Shown here: in pieces, positions 24,917 to 36,964 of the stretch
How positions within the stretch are numbered: position 1 is the stretch's first letter
Layout: each line of letters begins with the position of its first letter
Source: Chlorophyllum brunneum
Lineage: Eukaryota; Basidiomycota; Agaricomycetes; Agaricales; Agaricaceae
Direction of reading: 5' to 3'
NCBI GenBank assembly: GCA_963576785.1
Contig: OY756149.1
Coordinates: 310,001-374,000, forward strand
Length of the DNA: 64,000 nt
The notes under the pieces: generated by a model
What the model saw: only the letters and a program-made list of their open reading frames with translations
Databases searched by the model: none
What the model was told of the DNA's origin: nothing
Made by a program: the position numbers and the translations under genes

Positions 24917-25908
24917 ATGTCTCTGTCCCCAGCAGCAACCCTTCCGTCGTCGACAACCGCGACGGCGTCGCTCCATGGCGACAAATCACCACCGCAGACC
25001 TCGGGTGCCGCTACCTCGTCACCGTCTGCCCGCACGTCCTTTACGCGAGTCGGCGTCTTAAGCGAAGATGAAGCAATGGCACGCTCGTCGCCCGTGTCAC
25101 AAGACCATCAGATTGTGCCCGACACTTCCCTACCGCTACCTCCACCACCAGATCAACTATCAGAACCCCAGGGTCCAGACTCCGCTGCAGTTACTTCTCC
25201 TTCCACTCCTACAACCACCTCGCACGAGCCTGAAACCGCTGTTCCTATGCCGTCGACTACCACAACGTCTGCTGCGCACGAATCAGCAACCTCGTCAGCG
25301 TCACAGAAGGTTTTAACGGTTCAACAGCAACAGGATGCTGTGGTGCCACAGACACCGCAGGCGTTTGTGACGTTTTTGCTTGTTTCGGGGAAGAGGAGGA
25401 CGATGTCGTTTGAGCCGGAGACTGCTATTGGTCGCGTCAAGGAACTCATATGGAACGCATGGCCAACTGGTCAGTTCTCGCGTTCCACATGTTGTCTTGG
25501 ACATCAACATATCATTTTTCAGAGTGGCAGGACGAACGCCCCCCTGCACCCTCGTATCTACGTGTGCTGTACCTTGGGAAAATGCTACTGGATGACGATA
25601 CATTGAACAGTGCGTTTATCCCCCTTCTTCCTCAAAAGTTGACTATATGCGCTGCAGAGCTCAAAATCCAAGCTTCACTCCCTACGGCTCCGCAGCCCAC
25701 AATTGTCCACTTATCCATTCGGCCGTATAATCCCTCCGGAGAGGATGGCACCATCAAGAAGAAGCGAAAAAATAGCGATGGTGCGCTTGATTTTCCACAC
25801 TTGCACTTTCTGGAACGTCGTTGACCATATATGCGTCTTTTGCTTCCAGCACTAACTGGACCCGACCACGGGAACGCAACAGGCTGTTGTGGATGCATCA
25901 TTTGTTGA
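24917..25908 (+). CDS. UBL3/MUB-like membrane-anchored ubiquitin-fold protein
   Basis: Predicted 273 residues from four exons: 24917-25469, 25523-25609, 25658-25780 and 25850-25908. The first 170 residues are Ser/Thr/Pro-rich and look disordered. The ubiquitin-like fold follows (F-L-L-V-S-G-K-R-R, I-W-N-A-W-P-T-E-W-Q-D-E, S-Y-L-R-V-L-Y-L-G), matching the Rad60-SLD_2/UBL3 family. The last small exon ends G-C-C-G-C-I-I-C: a CaaX box (C-I-I-C) for prenylation, with upstream cysteines suited to palmitoylation, as in animal UBL3 and plant MUB proteins. It is therefore expected on membranes. The 48-nt third-position intron is required to bring K-L-K-I-Q next to D-D-D-T-L-N. The start is placed after the tRNA rather than at the longer frame that would read through it. 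Confidence 0.88.
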
Positions 25909-28107
25909 AAAAGATTATCAGCATGATCAACTTTGTTCATTGGTTTTTTCATTATCGTGTGTAATGATTTTTGCCTATTTCTGTTGTCGATCTGACCGAC
26001 AATGGCAATAGGTTCTCCTGCATAGCTCTCTGGCAATCCTTCCCCTTCACCCCATTCCTTCCCAGCATCTTCATTATCACGACTATTCTTATCATGATCA
26101 ACAACACTCGCTTTTCTCTCCAGAAGTGGACTCCACACCTGGCTCAACCATTGTGCATAATACTCTCTACCCATCAGCTATCTCGAGTTTGGGGGGGCTC
26201 TCGGATCTTCACTCCAAATGGCCTCGTGCCCACAACCACGTTCCTCCCGCACCAGCTAAGGTACAGGCTTCTTCACGCTTTGCCTTTCTTGGGAATGCGG
26301 GAATTTGGTTACTGCGGCGTGTCTCATGCGTAGCCTTCATAGTCATCCTTCAATTTCCCCGTCAATTGATGTCGTTCTGGTCGTCTGGCACACTGCTGCA
26401 GTACCTTGACGCACACACTCTCCTCGGCAATTTCCGCACATACACGATATAGCCTATTAGGGAGGTCTGGGTAGGAGAAGAGGGATTACACAGTGCAAGC
26501 GACATGACTACACCCAAGATATCTCTTCACTCGCGAAACTTTAATGCGACTTCTCGCTCGCTCACACCGGCCCGTGTCTTTCTCGCACGCTCTAGACCCT
26601 TCTCCCATCTTTTGCTTCGATGTACCCACGATCGACTTCCTCCGGCGGCGCATTTGACGGATTAACGGCGTAACTTTGAATTCTTGGATTACCGAGCTTT
26701 ATGTACCTCGGGCAATGCAGGAGGTTCAAAAATATACCCGGGAAGGCTTCCAAGATCTCCCGCCCCTACCCCTGGATGAAAGGCACCGGCGGATGCGTGG
26801 ATCATTTTTGCTGTGCACAACGAGGATTTAATTAATGTACCGTTAACGAGGTTGGCTTTGGATCGGATCAGCCGGCGACCCTGGGGAGGTGGGGTACTTT
26901 CTACCTGGCTTTCGAAGTCCTGGATTGATATATGTCACGGTTCCGGCGGCTACTCAAGCGAGAGCGGTTTTGAGCCATTTTTCATCGGTTCATGAGTGCT
27001 TCGCGTGGGAGGGACGGTGAATTTTGGTATGGCTTCCTTCGTTCCTTTTTTTGTTGTCCTGCAATTTGTTTTGTGCGGAGACGGACGTTAGGCGCGTCTT
27101 CATTTTCATTTTGTTAGATGCTTTTATACTGGCTCCTTTCATTAGCTGGATCACAAAGAATTTAGTATCACATCGTTCAACTTCTTCCAACTAGCGACTT
27201 TTTTTTTTTTTTTTTTTTCAAACTGCAAAACGTTTTTTTTCTTGTCGGAAAACAGAATTTTAATCATGGATAATGTGGTTTGCATTCCTTCCTCTCTCTG
27301 CTGATGGTTTCTCGGTTCTGGTCAATGAATTTTTTTTTTTCCTTGGTTTCAATTAGGCGGGTTTTTTTTGTATGATTATTCAGTATTATTATCTTACTTC
27401 TGATCACTTTTTGATAGAATGTGAGTGTGGCGAATTGAGGTCGGGAAGTGATAATTGAGTAGGTGTAAGTCTGTAGGCGTGGGCGTCGCATTGATGAATT
27501 GAATATACGCGTATACACTGGAGTAAGGGAGAATCCGGTCATTACTATCCGGGGCTTTTTCTCAGTTCAGAAAGCGGTGATTGTTGGAGAAGCGAGAATT
27601 TCTTCGTGAATGTTAGAAATATGTATTGGCTAGCTAGTTCGGGAAGTGAAATAAGATTTTCCGAGTGGGTGATAAGTGATGAAAGGGAGTAGACGAGGAG
27701 GTGAAATATTATCATCTTTCATTCCGGTCTGCGTAATCCTAAGGGCCCATTCGTCTTGACTGTTTATTTCATGAGGTTCTTGGAATACAAAAAAAACTCA
27801 GCGGCCTGGGTGAGCATTTCGATGGGGCGTGAATTGAGATTGTTGGTGGGAGGTGAGATGGTAATTTGATTGTTTGTATCATGACTTCGTTTTGTGATTT
27901 GAGGCACTGGTCATCAACGGGTGTCTTGTGTAGACATGCACATACCTTGTACATACGTTAGTTGCTTAGGGTACTATTTCACGTCGTACTTTTCCTACAA
28001 TAAAGTTTATATTTATCAATACATGGCCATTTATCCAAATTACATTCGTTTTATTGGCGAGCACGAAAAAAAAAAAAAAAAAACCAACGACCATGTCATG
28101 ATTTGTG
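25909..28107. other. Gene-poor stretch with long T tracts
   Basis: Open frames exist on both strands at 25.9-26.5 kb (one minus frame of about 180 codons overlaps the 3' end of the UBL3-like gene), but none has a family signature. T-rich tracts are at about 27199-27218 and 27330-27340, and an A tract at 28064-28083. No gene can be supported. Confidence 0.45.
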
Positions 28108-30369
28108 TTAGTCGTAGTCCTCATCCCTTCGGAGCTTCTTCCAAGGCGTAAATAATATCGGGTGAGTTGGTTTTCGAGCGACGGTGTATTCCACCCATGT
28201 CGAAGGATTGTCGTAGACGTCGTATGCCGCTATGGCTACTAGAACTTTTTTCTCACCTTCTCCAAGCCAGTATTGTTTGGCTGGTCTCAAGCCGCGATGT
28301 TTTATACCACTATATTCGTACACTTCGGTCTCTTCAATTCGGATAATTATGTCTCGGTACTGTTCAGGAATCTATCGTCGTCCCAGCATTTTATTTTATT
28401 TTTATTGTGAACTAAACAAAAAAGAGGCACACGCACTATGTTTATGAGAGCTATGAGTTCACGTCTTTCTATTCGTGTGTATATCTCTTCCGTATGGAAA
28501 ATCCTGTAATAATCAAGGTTACAAAGTTGAATGATGATTTCTTCAGAATCTGGTCTGGATAGATTTGCGTGAGCGCAAGTTGTGAGAAAGTTGGATGCTG
28601 CGTGGTTGTAGAGTTCGGTTTGAAGTTTTGTTTGTTGGTCTGGAAGACAGCGGTTTGAGTCCCAGTTGGATAATTGTATCGATTCGCAGCCGGTTCCTTG
28701 ATTACAAGAATGACATTTAAATATGAAATATTTTTTTTAGGTTTGATGAGAGGTTGGTTTACCTGTGTGGACTTGAGTTATAATTCGCAAATAGCTTTTT
28801 GCTAGAAGAGTGGCGTATTCTTCCTTCATGACACAGAATGTCCTGGAGCGCTTTGGATCTCGAAGAAAGTCGTGGAAAGAGGTGTGGAAGAAATGTAATG
28901 ATACATCCCTTGCACCAGAAGCAAACATCTCCGACCTCCGCAAAGCGATGACGGAAGCTAACTTGGATAATGCTTTGAACGCCGACATAAATGAAAGTCC
29001 GAGGGTGTTACTGATGACTGTCAGGTTCGATGTCATCGAGTGCGAGGTATATGCGAAAAGGATCAAGAGGATTTGGGGGAGGATGTGAGATGGAATGCGT
29101 TCCATGATGACGGTATAGAAGCGATCCAAGGCAGATAATGGTTTCTGAGTGTCTGTCTGGGGCTCCGCGTCAGGCGCATCGAGCAAGTTCTGGAGCTCTT
29201 TCTCTGGATCAAGGACGTCCGGGTCACTGAGATATCGCAGGACCGTCGCGGCGTATATGAATAGCCCATCCGACTTTTTCACAAGCCTCTTTATGGCGCC
29301 TGGAGAGGGCCAAGAGGGCATCGTGTCAGTTGCTGGGCCTATAAGATTATCCGCCCGTTTCTGTAGTCCCAAAGAGCCAATGGACGGTTTCACAATGTTT
29401 TGGATGGCTCTTGGAGACGGCCAAGGTGGTTTCGTGGATGTGCTAGGGCCTAGCGAAGTATCCATACGAGTTTGGAGGTCGAGAAAGCCATGTCGGAGAT
29501 AAGCCTCGATATCTTGGTCGACGTGGGTGGAGACAGTCAGAGTCATGGTCCAACAGAGGTCGTTAACTTTGGAAGATGAAAAAGTAGAAATGAGGTGGGT
29601 TTCTGGACGACTGAAGATAGCCCAGAGAAACGGAGTTGTTTGTGCACGAACCGAGTCAGCGATGAGCTCGACGATCTCACGCTGAGCGGTTTCGTCTCGA
29701 CACTCGTCTAAGCCGTCGATAATGATGACCCTTGGTCCCAATACATTGGGAAAATCATCATTCTTCGTGAAATCCAGAACTGACGGATCCTGAAAAGGAG
29801 CGACAAAGAACTCGTGGAACTGAGTCTTGATCGACTTGGTAACCAGTGTCGGATCCCGTAGGATTTTGGAATTGAGAGAGTCGGCGTAGGCAGAGTTCTT
29901 TATCGAGAGTTGATAGGCAATAGTCGTGAAGAGCAAGTTATGGTCATCCGTCTCCCGAGTGCGAAAGAAGAAAGCTGCTCCCAAGGACTTGGTGCGCGCA
30001 AGTCTGTCGGCACAAGACTGGGCCACTGCAGTTTTCCCAGCTCCTGCGGGCCCGTTCATCCACATCAAGTAGTACACTATGTCATTCACAGCGTGAGGCT
30101 GGAGATGCTTTCCCCAGTCAGTTATTTCAGATATGTAATGTTCGCGTGTTCCCCAGAGGCATTGGGCCCACCACCAATGTGAAAAGGACTCCGCTGCTGC
30201 GTTGGGTGCCGAGGACTTGAGGAGGATCTGTATACCTGATTTCTGTATGTCACTACTCATAAGGACGACAGCTGACAGTAGGGAACTCACCTTCTAGCAC
30301 AGACTGACAGTTGTCGATTAACTGGCTGTTGTTGATCACAATGTTGTAGGCCCCAGAGAGGATCGGCAT
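28108..30369 (-). CDS. NACHT-type STAND NTPase (NLR-like), copy B, divergent and intact
   Basis: Predicted 691 residues from four exons read on the minus strand: 30291-30369, 28763-30235, 28437-28696 and 28108-28371. It keeps the family plan: a short first exon with the N-terminal motif (M-P-I-L-S-G ... N-N-S-Q-L-I-D), Walker A G-P-A-G-A-G-K-T-A, Walker B I-I-I-D-G-L-D-E-C, F-S-R-P-E-T-H and F-H-T-S-F-H-D-F-L. Its C-terminal part is as long as in the other copies but differs in sequence, with Y-W-L-G-E-G-E-K-K-V-L and a final acidic R-R-D-E-D-Y-D. An internal 111-bp tandem duplication (about 29270-29490) repeats a 37-residue segment between the NTPase core and the helical region. It is the outgroup of the cluster and lies head-to-head with copy C. 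Confidence 0.88.
29270..29490 (-). repeat. In-frame 111-bp tandem duplication inside NLR B
   Basis: Two diverged units, each coding L-Q-x-R-x-D ... L-G-P/I-G-P-A ... W-P-S-P-x-A-I. The matching points ggcgcctggagagggccaa (29295) and ggctcttggagacggccaa (29406) lie 111 bases apart, so the frame is kept. Confidence 0.75.
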
Positions 30370-30779
30370 TTGTGGACGCTGGGGTGTTGGGACAAGGCGG
30401 GGTAGACCTTAACGTGGGACCTAATCTGACGAGCTGTACTTGTGCGGTGTCAGCGCTTCGGCGCTGTCAACACTTGCTCGTTCTTGGGTTATCGTGATAA
30501 CAATCCAGCTTTATTACCATCAAGCTTGAGTGACGCACAGCCTCGCAAATTCTCTTGGCTTGGTTTTGTAATGGCGGGATTGCTGTACTGGCTCCTCAAA
30601 CAACAAATCAGGACCACAAGGCAGACCCTCAGATAAGGAGGTACGACGAGCAAAAGGAGCTACATGTGCTGCGCTTGATACGGTAGGTGAAGGCGATAGA
30701 CCCGGAGGCAGGAAATATACAGATACCGACTTGGCACCAGGTCCTACGATCGAAAAAATTCCAAACCCACAGCCTAGGC

Positions 30780-31016
30780 AATGCTTACCATAGGACGATT
30801 ATCATTCTTGGTGACACGCAGCCTCGCCGCGGTCAATAACATTGTTGGATCACTGAGTCCGTATTAGACGCGCACTAGTGACGCCTGGACAACAATGCTT
30901 CTAGTTCGTCCCAGCTTGTGAATCCGGCGTTTATAGAAGCATATTCAAGGCCTCGTGATGTCCACACGTCTCCTCCAGCCCATACCACTCATTGCACTCT
31001 TGTCGTCTACCCTCCG
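30780..31016 (+). repeat. Head repeat of the NLR module, copy C
   Basis: Shares ggatcactgagtccgtattagacg and the following gcgtttatagaagcatattcaaggcctcgtg with the region before NLR A. It lies in the 647-bp gap between the divergent copies B and C. Confidence 0.6.
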
Positions 31017-32980
31017 ATGCCACTCTTTGAAAAAAGCGCGACGTTTACCGTGAACGGTGGTAACTTTATCGACGCATCCGTAAATAATAACTATGCGAGG
31101 GACCACAGTGAGTATCATCCCATCACTCTATGCCGTTCCTGAAGAAAGCTGTACACAGAGAAAGGATCCGGTATAGAACTACTCCTCGCGGCTTCTCTCC
31201 CACAAGCAATACACAACTCGTATGCTCGCGATCCTCCGAAATGCCACCTAGGTACTCGAGAAGAATACATTCTGGATATCACTGGTTGGGGCTCGGGGGA
31301 GTGGAAGACACAGCAAACACGCGCCTTGTGGGTGCGGGGGCCAGCAGGCGTGGGCAAGTCTGCGGTGGCCCAGACTTGTGCTGAGGGCATCGATGATTCT
31401 GGGAACCTAGGGGCGACGTTCTTCTTCAATTGACCAAATGGATGGGACGATCCAAGAAATTCTTGCCGACGATTGGATACCAACTCGCCACGAAATATCC
31501 TGCGTACCGCGATCTCGTTGTGTCCGCCTTGTATTTGAGAAGTCGATTGATGCCCAGTTCCGGGAGCTCCTTGTGAAACCATTCGGCGAGTTGAGCGCTA
31601 AAGGTCAGGGCGTGGGGATGGGCGCGATCATCATTGTTGATGGCCTCGATGAAATGCAAGACCAAGACTGCTCAGGATAGTATCATCGACCTCATAACCA
31701 CATCCATTCATGAGCAGACTACGCCTTTCCTTTGGTCATTCTTCAGCCGACCAGAGCCCCATATTGCTGCAGCCTTTTCATCAGAAGTAGCCAAGCGGAT
31801 TTCATGGCAACTTACACTCCCGATATCCCGTGATACCGATAGCGACATCGAAGTGTACTTTCGTGATGGTTGCAAGAAGATCCTTACAATGCATGATCTT
31901 CCCCCTGAGACGCCTTGGCTATCCGATAAGGATATTCGTTGTCTCGTTGATCAGTCGTCGGGCTTATTTGTCTACGCGACTACTGTCATCCGGTACATTG
32001 GCCAGGACACTGGGGTCGGGCATGAGGAACAATTGCGGGCGGTGTTGGGATTAAGTCGAAGGACTGCTGTATCGGGTAGCAGCCCACTTTCGAAGCTGGA
32101 CGAGTTCTATAAGCTGATCATGAAGCAAATACCAGTAGCAGTTCTCCCGAATACTCTGTCCCTTCTCTACCTTTGTCTCCATGTCTCTACCTCCCTTAAT
32201 CATCTTAGTCACCATCCTGACTAGTTGTTCGGCGCTTGGTCTCTCGTTAACAGCTTTCCATGCCGCCACCAGCAACCTTCACTCTGTCCTTGATATAAGG
32301 AGATCTGCTCAAGGGATGCCTACCGACTTCTCATTCCACCACGCATCATTCACCGACTTCCTTTCTGACCCGACGAGATTGGGCCCGGAGTTTTGTATTG
32401 ATACGCCCGAAATTCGTCAACGGTGCCTCACGGCAATCGTCAACACCTTGCATCACACCTCAATTAGTAAGTGTGTATAGTTGTGCTATCAAATTATTAC
32501 TTACCCCTGCTTGTCTACACAGCCGACATCTTGATTTAGTCCAATGATAATATGAGCTATTTCCATTGGAAGATATTGTCGTACTTGTTTGAACTTGTGG
32601 TAATCGTGGTGTACGTCTTGGGGATGATCTATTACGGAAACTCTCGCAAATCGACTGGAGCCAGTGGACATTGTCCGATAGCTTTGAGGGGAGGGATAAT
32701 CGGAGATTCATAGCCAAGGTGTGTGGTAGGGTTGCGACATTGATACTTTGGGAAAATAATTGTAACTACCAAGATACCTTGGCGTTGGCGCTCCAAGATC
32801 ATCCGTCCACGCCCTAATGGGACTTTCGGCGTGTTATTTTGGATACTGCTGCGCAAGTGGCAGACATACATTATTGGGGGAGGGATCAACAAAGCCTTGC
32901 TGCTGCTAGGGCTGCGACATGATCAGTATTTTATCAGGACCACTGATTCTGAACAGACAGCGTTCTTTCTGCGAAATTAA
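31017..32980 (+). pseudogene. NACHT NTPase copy C, disrupted
   Basis: Same exon plan as copy A, with the first exon (M-P-L-F-E-K-S ... F-I-D-A-S), Walker A G-P-A-G-V-G-K-S, Y-H/H-H-A-S-F-T-D-F-L equivalents and the C-terminal domain recognisable. Breaks relative to A, F and G are: an in-frame TGA at about 31431, where the family has CGA in F-H-R-P; a 1-base loss near 31463; a loss of about 20 bases near 31522; and an extra base at the Walker B cysteine (about 31650). The last exon is complete and ends at 32980. No single frame covers the NTPase domain, so a full product is not expected. Confidence 0.85.
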
Positions 32981-33599
32981 GAAAGAATACGTCGGCTACA
33001 GGCTTTGACCTGACGCTGTTCACAGGATCCCGGGAGATAAGAGAAACTGCGGTGATATTAAAGAGATATAGCTGGAGTATGGGTTCATGAGAGAGAAAGA
33101 GAACTCGAATAGCGGAAAAATGAGCGAAAATCCAACTAACCGTCCTCCCTCCCTCGACACGCTCTTTATATATGTTATTCTACCCGGTCTGTGGGACACT
33201 ACATGGATATCTGGAATTCAAGTAGAACGAGAACGAAGAAATTATTCTTTCAAGGGAAAACAAGGGGGTTGAATTTAGAATGAGAATATCATAGGTACAC
33301 ACGGAAACCGAGACTACGGAGATCTGAAACACGATTATTTGAATAAGATAGTAAATATTGACGTCGGTGAAGGTAAAGGTTGAGGATGGCAAGTGAGTTA
33401 GCGATGTTTGTGGAGAGGAGCGGGCAGGGCTGCATGCGGGTTTGACAGAAGCTGTGATCGGTGTGTTGAAATGCTGGTGTTGGTCTCGTTATGAAAGACG
33501 GTGTTCAGTTGGTATTTGGTGACCAACCAATTCGTCTGCCTTTACAAGTCTATTATACGAGTATGTCACTGAGTCAGCGTGCATAGTAGGAATTTCATC

Positions 33600-33860
33600 T
33601 TCTTGAATTCAGTAATGAACGGGAGAGATCAAGTGCTCAAGTTGCTCTTGACATGACAGACGACATTACAGTATGTATCACCGCCGTTCCAACGAACCAG
33701 TTTCGACAACCGGTAATACAAGAAGCAGGAATTTCTAAATATGCAACATATGGCTTTGTTCTACGATGGGATGTGAACAGGATATTGAGGAAGACTATCC
33801 TTATAGCCACATTTTACACGCGGGGAATAGTCTCACCGGCTAACAGGTCTAGAGGGACAG
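33600..33860. repeat. Tail repeat of the NLR module, copy C
   Basis: Follows the same order as the segments after A, at 38630 and at 41690: gtaatgaacggg, gctcaagttgctcttgacatga, then ccgttccaac, agaagcaggaatttctaaatatg, and a T/A-rich stretch leading into the DUF1275 remnant. Confidence 0.65.
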
Positions 33861-33861
33861 A

Positions 33862-34729
33862 GATTTACTGGAGGGTCATCAACGCACGGAATCCAATTGG
33901 AATCCAGTACCAATTGTGAATCTAGAGTTAGTGAGGAGCCCAACCCAAACGGTTGCTAGTACGACTAGATGAGATATGTGTTAAGGAAGGGTGGGGTATA
34001 TGTGTTAGAGCGAAATCAATACACACTGGTTGTTTCAAGTTGAGTGTTCAACCTCTTCCCTGTACACAGAAAATAAACGCCAATCCGACAAATGTCAATG
34101 CATGCGTCCACGTGGGGTTGTCCCTCTCATCCTCAGTACCTGGCTGACCGGATTTCCAAAATAGAGATTACACTGGCCATTGTTAGGAATGCTTGAATGA
34201 ATGGTCCTAGGATGAGCCAGATACATTTATGTGGACCGATTTTATCACCGAGACGGCGAGAGGAACCGGCTTGGAAGGAGAAGAGAAAGTATAGGGCTTG
34301 TTGATCTCCTCTGTGGAATGATTGGTCGTTGAAGCGTGGAGTGCCTGCAAGAGACGAGCAAGGGGAAGAGCAAGCGGTGTGGTGTGAGTGTGAATGAGTG
34401 AATAGTACTGTGACAGAGATGAAGCACAACTGAGCAAAGTTCCTAGTCTGAATACTGCACCATGCGAAGACGACAGAAAAAGAGATCCCACCGCTGGAAG
34501 AGGATGGGAGATCAACAACTAAACAACAATGACGATCAAGACAGAAGGTACACACACGTACTGAGTCATGAAACAATGCACAGCTATTTGGGGTCCAGAC
34601 CTGCACGAGTTACTGTCATAGCGAGAATGACTGGTTTGGTCCAGCACGCTCCATATTCTTCTCAGACGGGTCTCTATCCTGCGACGAGGATGACTCAATT
34701 GCGACCTAGATGGCTTTCTGATTTGACAT
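33862..34729 (-). pseudogene. DUF1275 membrane protein, disrupted copy
   Basis: Base-level similarity to the intact gene at 42171-43230 over nearly its whole length, in the same order. Examples are caatccgacaaatgtcaatgc, gaatggtcctaggatgagccagat and gtggaccgattttatcaccga. The start ATG (34729) is kept, but the eighth codon is a stop. Several indels break the remaining frames, and the C-terminal part is eroded. It is convergent with NLR C and divergent from the MFS transporter gene 175 bases away. Confidence 0.85.
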
Positions 34730-34903
34730 GATAAAGAGGATGTAATCCAGACAAGAGACGAGACAGTACCACATCAGAGAGTCGAGTCGAGTCTGAGAGG
34801 GGGTATGAATGAGTAAAGCAACTTAGAAGTGTAAACACGCAGGACACGGGCCGAATCTGGCCGGCACTACCCACTGAAGACACGTACAGCGGATGGTTCC
34901 CAG

Positions 34904-36964
34904 ATGACTGACACATCAGACGAGGCTTCTCCCCTGCTACGCCAGACTCAGAACGCCAGATACAATGGCAACGAAACTGACGTCTCGAGTGCCGAGGGGC
35001 GGTTAGATGAGCCCAAAAAAGTGTCCTATTTTATCTATGTAAGTCGTCAAAGTCGGATCCTCCATCCGAAAAACAACACTTATGGAATTAATAGGTGATA
35101 CCCATGGCGGTTGGTATCTTCTTGACGGCCTTGGACGGAACAATTGTAGTTTCTTGTGAGCTACGCTGCATTTAGGAGCCGTCTCAGCATCTCACCGCCT
35201 ACCCAGCTTATGCCGCAATTGGCAACGACCTGGAAGAGCTGCAAAAGACCAGTTGGATTGCCACATCATATCTGCTCACTCTTACAAGTTTTCAGTGCGT
35301 TATCTTGACACCAAAGACCCGTCTTTTACGCTTATAGTAGACCGGTAGACCATTATATGGGAAACTGAGTGACATTTTCGGCAGGAAAAGCTGCCTACTG
35401 TTCGCCTATGCAGTATTCGCAGTAGGAACCATGCTCTGCGGCCTCGCCAGAAATATGAACGAGCTGATTGCCTGTCGGGCCTTTACAGGGATTGGTGGCG
35501 GTGGAATGCAGACGTACATGTTCCATGTTCTGACTTAACTGTTCGAATTCTGACGTCTACACCCAGGCTTGTGAGCATCATCATGTCGGATGTTGTTCCG
35601 CTACGTTCGCGTGGTACTTGGCAAGGCGGGTCTGTTATCATATTTCTCTCTAGAACTTCGGTCCTTATCTCGCTGTATCAGGCGTCATTCACATCGTCTG
35701 GATGTGCGGAAACTCAGCAGGAGCCTCTCTCGGAGGATATCTTGCAGATACAATCGGCTGGAGATGGGTCTTTTACATTCAAGTTCCCCTTGCAGTCATC
35801 TCCGCCATCTCCGTATATTTCTTCCTCCATCTGCCGCTGCCACCGACGGCATCAAGCCCCGATACCGATTTCAAAACAAAACTCGGAAGGGTTGACTTTG
35901 GTGGTGCAATAACGCTCGTCTTCGCTGTGTTCTTTCTTCTACTAGGCCTCGATCGTGGTGGCGACATTGGCTGGAACAACCTTTTCACTATATCACTTCT
36001 CTCCGGATTCACCATCTTTGCTATTGCGTTTGGATTGATTGAGGCTCGGTTTGCCGCAGAGCCGCTTGCCCCTGCGCGTATTATCGCAAATCGGTCACTC
36101 TTGGCATCATATCTCGTCAACTTCTTCGCTATCGCTGGAGCTTTCGCCCAACTGTTCCATATATCCCTATACCTCCAAGCCGTTTTAGGCAAGACCGCAT
36201 CCGAAACAGGTGCATGGCTGGTAATTGTTGTTGTGACAGCCCTCACCGGTACTCTCAGTGCAGGATTGATTATGCAGTCCACTGGGAAATATTATATCCT
36301 TACCTTTGTGGCTTATGCCGTGCTCTTATTTGGTACTATCACAGTTTTGTGTGGAACTGGGTTCATGGATCTTCCCCGGTCCACTGCCGAAGTAATAGTC
36401 GGTACGCTTGAGCGAACGATACCGAGCTGAAAACCGCCCATGTGCTTATGATGTCGACAGGTCTCGCGCTCACGGCATGGGGAAATGGGTGTGGTACCAC
36501 AGCCAGTTTGATTTCCTTAATTGCGAATGCAGGTCAGGTCGATCAAGCTATTGCGACCGCCGGTATGTTCCTCTCCTGTTGTAGATATTTCGCATTGATA
36601 TCGCTTTGTAGTGTCGTATCTCTTTCGTTCACTGGGTTCCGTCATCGGTCTCTCAATAGGTAGTACACTGATTCAAAGTACACTTCGCTCAGTGTTACAC
36701 CGTACACTTCACGGAAAGGACGTAGACGAGGTTTGCCTCTTCACATTGCACTCAGATAACATAATAACGTTCATCATCTTGTAGATCATTAAGCGTGTCA
36801 GAGAGTCACTCGATTACCTAGAAGAACTGGATTCTGATACTCGTAAGATTGTCCGGTCTGGATATGGTGACGCAGTGCATAGCACTTTAATATTCTCGGT
36901 GACTATGGCAGCCAGCGCCGTAGTTGCGTCATGGTTCATAATTGAGAAACCACTTACTCGATAG
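34904..36964 (+). CDS. MFS transporter, DHA2/vacuolar basic amino acid (VBA/Fnx1)-like
   Basis: Polytopic membrane transporter of about 550 residues. After a polar N-terminus with an acidic dileucine-like E-A-S-P-L-L (often seen in vacuolar members), the first membrane helix carries L-D-G-T-I-V-V-S, the motif of the 14-helix DHA2 group. Next come W-I-A-T-S-Y-L-L-T and the loop motif G-K-L-S-D-I-F-G-R-K. Further helices follow in exons up to the final I-I-E-K-P-L-T-R. Introns with GT-AG borders include 35041-35094, 35158-35207 and a short one near 36402-36461. In fungi, relatives move basic amino acids into the vacuole or act in multidrug export; the substrate is not determined. No break was found, so the gene appears functional although both flanks are duplicated NLR modules. 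Confidence 0.88.

Noticed and set aside
25632..26174. Minus-strand frame of about 180 codons opposite the 3' end of the UBL3-like gene
   Set aside because: It overlaps confirmed exons on the other strand for much of its length, has no family features, and the remaining part alone is too short to support a gene.
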